Below are positions 25,339 to 28,366 of a stretch of DNA of 28,366 nt, in pieces (position 1 is the stretch's first letter; the number at the start of each line of letters is the position of its first letter). Made by a program: the position numbers and the translations under genes. The notes beneath the pieces are model-generated. The model saw only the letters and a program-made list of their open reading frames with translations, was not told the origin of the DNA and did no database searches. The stretch is from Deltaproteobacteria bacterium (GTDB lineage: Bacteria > Desulfobacterota > DSM-4660 > Desulfatiglandales > HGW-15), in assembly GCA_016932235.1 (NCBI GenBank), contig JAFGDF010000323.1:1-28366 (forward strand), given 5' to 3'.

Positions 25339-26825
25339 GTTACAAAGATTGGATTTGAAACCAAATGTTCGCTGGAATCCATAATCCGGTAATATGTTTT
25401 CCTGCCTTCAGGGGCATCCTTATCCAAATATTCCGCTTGGATTGGCGTTTTTTCTTTAATCCTGTGAATAATCTCTCCACCCCGGATCAAAAAGACGGTT
25501 ACTGGTTTTTCCGTTTTATGAGAGATCTCAAATCTGATCAGTGGGGGCTGTTTTGTGACCAATGTCTCTCCCATATAAAATGGTTTTCCATCCCCTCCAG
25601 ATACGGTGAAGCAATGCAATCTCAGCCAGCTTTCTCCATCACTCCGGGAACAGTACATACGCCCCCTTTCCATGGCCTCCAATACTGCCTTTTTAGAGAA
25701 TCCCTTAACCAGAAAAATGGTAGGGAATGACCCGAGTTTCAAGCCCAGACGTCCATCCTCATGAAAATCCGCCGCCGATATGCCCCAGGAAGGTCTCTCT
25801 CTTTCTCCTCGACAGTATTCATTCAGGACACTGTCCCATTCTCTCCCCGGTTTCGTGGCCTTAGTGAAAGCGCCATAGACGGCGGCAAATCCGGTATAAT
25901 CCCTGGATTGTTCGAGAACATGGGGATAAGGGGGTGTATGAACCTTAATCGGACCATATTTTCTGACTCCGGATTTCTGCTCGGGGTAATTCCAGAATAC
26001 GAACCCTTCCCGCTTGTTCACGTAATTGATAAGCTCCTGATAAGGGGCTATTCCTTTATCTCCATCATATTGGGTAAACATGGAGCTCCTGAAAGGATTA
26101 TAATCCGCGATCATCAGGATTGAGACAGCAACAAGAATCAGACCGGCAATCCTGGGAAGACCTTTCCACGTCATTAGAAAAAGTCCAATAAATAGTAAGG
26201 ACAAGAATATAAGTGCGAGGGGAAGGAATCTCTCGGTGTATTTCAGACTCAGTTTATTATGGAGGTTCGGTATATTATGATAATCATCAGGATCATTGAA
26301 ATTTAGGATAATTACTCGTTTATCATAATCATGGGCCGTGAGATCGTCATTGAAATAAGAGCCGGTCCAGTAGTAATAGGCGGAAGTCTCACAACCGGGA
26401 ATAATGATCATATCCGGGTACATTTTTGACACCCTGTCTATCTCTCGCAGATATTCCCTTGCTCCGTGAGTGAGAATGGAAGGAAATTCCTTCTTATAAC
26501 TTAAGATGTTTCTGAATGGAGGGATTCCATAGGCAATGGCGATCCTGTCATGGTCATTTATGGAAAGAACTTTAAAACCCCTCGAATGCGCCAACCGGAC
26601 CAATTCCTCAATGCTATGAGCTCCGTCACTGAATTGGGAACGATTGTCAATAAGGCCAGGTAAAGCCGCATAAGGTTCTCGGGAGCCCGCATGGGCAGTC
26701 AACGACATCGCGGCTGAGAAGAAAATAAATAGGGATGTAAAAAATATGATGGCATGAAACTTTTTAAAGATAGATAACAATGAAGATATATCAGGGTCTT
26801 TTCTTTTTTGATACTTCTCCGCCAT
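25317..26825 (-). CDS. Membrane-anchored PHP-domain-like protein with altered metal motif
   Basis: A 502-residue protein. A membrane segment or uncleaved signal lies at about 23-46. A PHP-like domain begins near 56: GLIDNRSQFSDG (57-68) aligns with the usual G-x-I-H-x-H-S-x-F-S-D-G, but both metal-binding histidines are replaced (Asp60, Arg62). Later PHP motifs are kept: INDHD (89-93), PGCET (143-147, Glu146) and SAADFH (350-355). Two membrane helices (about 201-219 and 224-241) interrupt the domain, and a beta-rich C-terminal domain follows (after about 400). The catalytic side is probably extracytoplasmic. PHP proteins are phosphoesterases, so activity here is uncertain. It is transcribed alone from a plausible promoter at 26895-26923 and converges on the DUF4129 gene. 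Confidence 0.75.
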   Translation of the reverse strand: MAEKYQKRKDPDISSLLSIFKKFHAIIFFTSLFIFFSAAMSLTAHAGSREPYAALPGLIDNRSQFSDGAHSIEELVRLAHSRGFKVLSINDHDRIAIAYGIPPFRNILSYKKEFPSILTHGAREYLREIDRVSKMYPDMIIIPGCETSAYYYWTGSYFNDDLTAHDYDKRVIILNFNDPDDYHNIPNLHNKLSLKYTERFLPLALIFLSLLFIGLFLMTWKGLPRIAGLILVAVSILMIADYNPFRSSMFTQYDGDKGIAPYQELINYVNKREGFVFWNYPEQKSGVRKYGPIKVHTPPYPHVLEQSRDYTGFAAVYGAFTKATKPGREWDSVLNEYCRGERERPSWGISAADFHEDGRLGLKLGSFPTIFLVKGFSKKAVLEAMERGRMYCSRSDGESWLRLHCFTVSGGDGKPFYMGETLVTKQPPLIRFEISHKTEKPVTVFLIRGGEIIHRIKEKTPIQAEYLDKDAPEGRKTYYRIMDSSEHLVSNPIFVTYNKDSS

Positions 26826-26894
26826 ATCGTAATATTTCCTAAATAATCCAGGGCATCGACATTATCATGGAAAAAAATAGATGAAAACTCAATT

Positions 26895-26923
26895 ATTATT
26901 TGATATTATTTAATGATTGTAAA
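26895..26923 (-). promoter_or_regulatory. Candidate sigma70 promoter for the PHP-like gene
   Basis: On the minus strand, TTTACA (26923-26918), a 17-base spacer and AATAAT (26900-26895). Transcription would start about 60 bases before the ATG at 26825. The surrounding gap 26826-27066 is very AT-rich and contains no gene. Confidence 0.4.
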
Positions 26924-26955
26924 AAAATGTTAAACTGCCACATAAAGCGTATTTC

Positions 26956-26985
26956 TTGTTTCATTAATTCAAAGAGATTTATAAA
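26956..26985 (+). promoter_or_regulatory. Weak candidate promoter for the alcohol dehydrogenase gene
   Basis: TTGTTT (26956-26961), an 18-base spacer and TATAAA (26980-26985). The -10 is good and the -35 poor; in such AT-rich DNA chance matches are common. Confidence 0.25.
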
Positions 26986-27066
26986 GATTTGTTTTTAGAT
27001 GATATTCACCTTTCATAACTTTAGGAACCATTAAAGAATAATTGAAAAATATTTGGGAGGATTGTT

Positions 27067-28176
27067 ATGAAAATGAAAGCTGCTGTAATAAGGAAGCCCG
27101 GGTCGGTATCAATTGAGGATGTGAATCTGGCGCCCCCAAAGGAAAAAGAGATCCTGGTCAAAACACACTTTTGTGGTTATTGTCATTCGGACTTTTCCGC
27201 CGTGGAAGGCTGGCTCGGATTTCCTCTTCCCAGTGTAACCGGGCATGAGGCTTCGGGTGTGGTTATGGATGTCGGCCCTGGTGTGACGAAACTTCAAAAG
27301 GGCGATCACGTAATAGCATGCTGGGCGGTATCATGCGGCACATGCAAGCTTTGTGTCTGCGGAAGAGAGAATATCTGCCCGACAAATCGCGATTTTATCA
27401 TAAACGGCACGCTCTTAGATGGCACATCCAGACTGACTGACGCAAACGGAGAGATGCTGCACCACCAGACATTCGTGTCAGGTCTTGCCGAATATATGGT
27501 TATTCCTGAAGCCGGCGCAATAAAGATGAAAAAGGAGATGCCCCTTGATCAGGCTTGCCTGCTGGGTTGTTGCGTGCCCACGGGATACGGAGCCGTCTTC
27601 AATACGGCAAATGTTAAACCCGGAAACTCCGTGGCTGTATGGGGCGCAGGGGGTATCGGACTGAATGCTATTCAGGGCGCAAGACTCAGAGGTGCCAAGC
27701 CAATCATCGCCGTCGACCTTGAAGGCAGCAAGGAAGCCATAGCGATGGAGTTCGGGGCGACTCATTTCATAGACAACAGCAAGGAAGATCCTGTGCCAAA
27801 GGTCCAGGAACTCACAGACGGAGGCGCTGATTTTATCTTTGAAGCGAGTGGAGATACAGGCGCCATAAAACAGATATACTGGGCTCTGGGTATAGGCGGC
27901 AAACATATCCAGATAGGTATCCATCCCACCCATGAGGAGATACCCATGTCTCTCTCATTCACACCCCCGCATAACAGGGACATAATCGGCAGCTTTTACG
28001 GTGGCGTGCATGTTCATACGGATATTCCCGCGATAGCCGATCTGATCATGGATGGCCGATACATTGATCTGAGCAGACTCATCACCAAAAAATTCAGGCT
28101 TGAAGATCTTAATTCTGTTCACGAGGCAATGCGAAATCGCAAGATCTTGGGCCGATGGGTGTGTGAATTTGATTAA
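27067..28176 (+). CDS. Zinc-dependent NAD alcohol dehydrogenase (MDR superfamily)
   Basis: A 369-residue medium-chain dehydrogenase. Catalytic zinc ligands are Cys39 (GYCHSD), His60/Glu61 (GHEASG) and Cys168. The structural zinc lobe has Cys90, 93, 96 and 104, with an extra Cys at 98. The Rossmann loop is GAGGIG (193-198), and an Asp after IIAV (VDLEG) favours NAD over NADP. Segments such as DGTSRL, LLGCCVPTGYGAVFNTA and the C-terminal layout resemble class III (formaldehyde/benzyl-alcohol type) enzymes more than simple ethanol dehydrogenases. A strong GGGAGG ribosome site lies 5 bases before the ATG. It is monocistronic in this window. The substrate is unknown; an alcohol/aldehyde or hydroxyacyl-CoA role in fermentation is possible. 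Confidence 0.93.
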   Translation: MKMKAAVIRKPGSVSIEDVNLAPPKEKEILVKTHFCGYCHSDFSAVEGWLGFPLPSVTGHEASGVVMDVGPGVTKLQKGDHVIACWAVSCGTCKLCVCGRENICPTNRDFIINGTLLDGTSRLTDANGEMLHHQTFVSGLAEYMVIPEAGAIKMKKEMPLDQACLLGCCVPTGYGAVFNTANVKPGNSVAVWGAGGIGLNAIQGARLRGAKPIIAVDLEGSKEAIAMEFGATHFIDNSKEDPVPKVQELTDGGADFIFEASGDTGAIKQIYWALGIGGKHIQIGIHPTHEEIPMSLSFTPPHNRDIIGSFYGGVHVHTDIPAIADLIMDGRYIDLSRLITKKFRLEDLNSVHEAMRNRKILGRWVCEFD

Positions 28177-28270
28177 TCTTTCAATGTCAATGGGTCAAGT
28201 CTGCCCAAAATCCACCATCAAATTTTTACACAAGCGACCTGAGCAAGGGATTTTGGCATATTCCTGGCCA

Positions 28271-28366
28271 CCATCAAGTTGTCAGATGCTAGGCGCCGAG
28301 GAGCGAGGACTGAGGCGTATGAGCAATACGCCGCAGGGACGAGCGATCGAAGGCAACACCGCAGAA
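28271..28366. repeat. GC-rich intergenic repeat with internal hairpin (cut by window end)
   Basis: Downstream of the dehydrogenase, 28177-28270 shows nothing recognisable. From about 28271 the sequence becomes GC-rich with a repetitive purine/CG pattern (GGCGCCGAGGAGCGAGGACT, then GACGAGCGATCGAAGGC). A perfect 7-bp hairpin, GGCGTAT-GAGCA-ATACGCC, lies at 28314-28332. This resembles a dispersed non-coding repeat I recall from deltaproteobacterial intergenic regions; copy number cannot be checked here. It has no reading frame of note. Confidence 0.5.

Noticed and set aside
1..28366. CRISPR arrays, insertion sequences, prophage or toxin-antitoxin/defence genes
   Set aside because: No regularly spaced repeats, transposase, integrase or known defence-domain motifs were seen on either strand; nearly all coding space is taken up by recognisable housekeeping or metabolic genes.

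Overview
The window looks like a chromosomal segment of an anaerobic Desulfobacterota (deltaproteobacterial) organism, most plausibly a syntrophic or fermentative lineage near Syntrophales. This rests on gene content, not on any marker search: a lon-clpX-clpP-tig block, a DUF6178-type protein, a short ArgA-like acetyltransferase, and a beta-oxidation/electron-transfer-flavoprotein operon. Coding density is high, intergenic DNA is mostly AT-rich, and no rRNA, tRNA, CRISPR array, transposase or phage gene was recognised.

Layout. (1) 1-3490, minus strand: tig, clpP, clpX and the 5' end of lon, a proteostasis cluster read right to left. (2) 3764-7092, plus strand: an FmdB-type zinc-ribbon protein, then a tightly coupled exporter set (NEW3-domain membrane-anchored protein, ABC ATPase, ABC-2 permease). 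(3) 7094-8767, minus strand: a lone DUF6178-like protein. (4) 8994-13621, plus strand: a co-directional run of exbB/tolQ-like, exbD/tolR-like, ftsB-like, TPR, MetE/UroD-like and DEAD-box helicase genes. (5) 13681-19731, minus strand: a beta-oxidation operon in the order thiolase, 3-hydroxyacyl-CoA dehydrogenase, acyl-CoA dehydrogenase, etfB, etfA. (6) 20060-25338, plus strand: ArgA-like acetyltransferase, ornithine carbamoyltransferase, then MoxR, DUF58 and DUF4129 genes. (7) 25317-26825, minus strand: a membrane-anchored PHP-like protein. (8) 27067-28176, plus strand: a zinc alcohol dehydrogenase, followed by the start of a GC-rich structured repeat cut by the window end.

How the genes work together. 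Region 5 encodes three of the four enzymes of butyryl-CoA/acetyl-CoA interconversion plus its flavoprotein electron carrier; crotonase is not in the window. The most unusual gene here is etfA: one uninterrupted reading frame joins a complete ETF alpha subunit to an XRE-type helix-turn-helix and a cupin domain, so an electron carrier may also be a DNA-binding sensor of its own operon. Upstream of the thiolase gene there is a good sigma70-type promoter with a palindrome at the expected transcription start, a candidate operator. Inside the same operon, between the hydroxyacyl-CoA and acyl-CoA dehydrogenase genes, lies a roughly 250-base GC-rich non-coding stretch with 12-base inverted ends, nested hairpins and a direct repeat; it is either a structured RNA or a miniature mobile element.

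Other points of interest are the PHP-like protein, which has lost both histidines of the first metal motif and carries two membrane segments inside the domain; three consecutive non-ATG starts in exbB-exbD-ftsB; and two related palindromic hairpins in separate intergenic regions.
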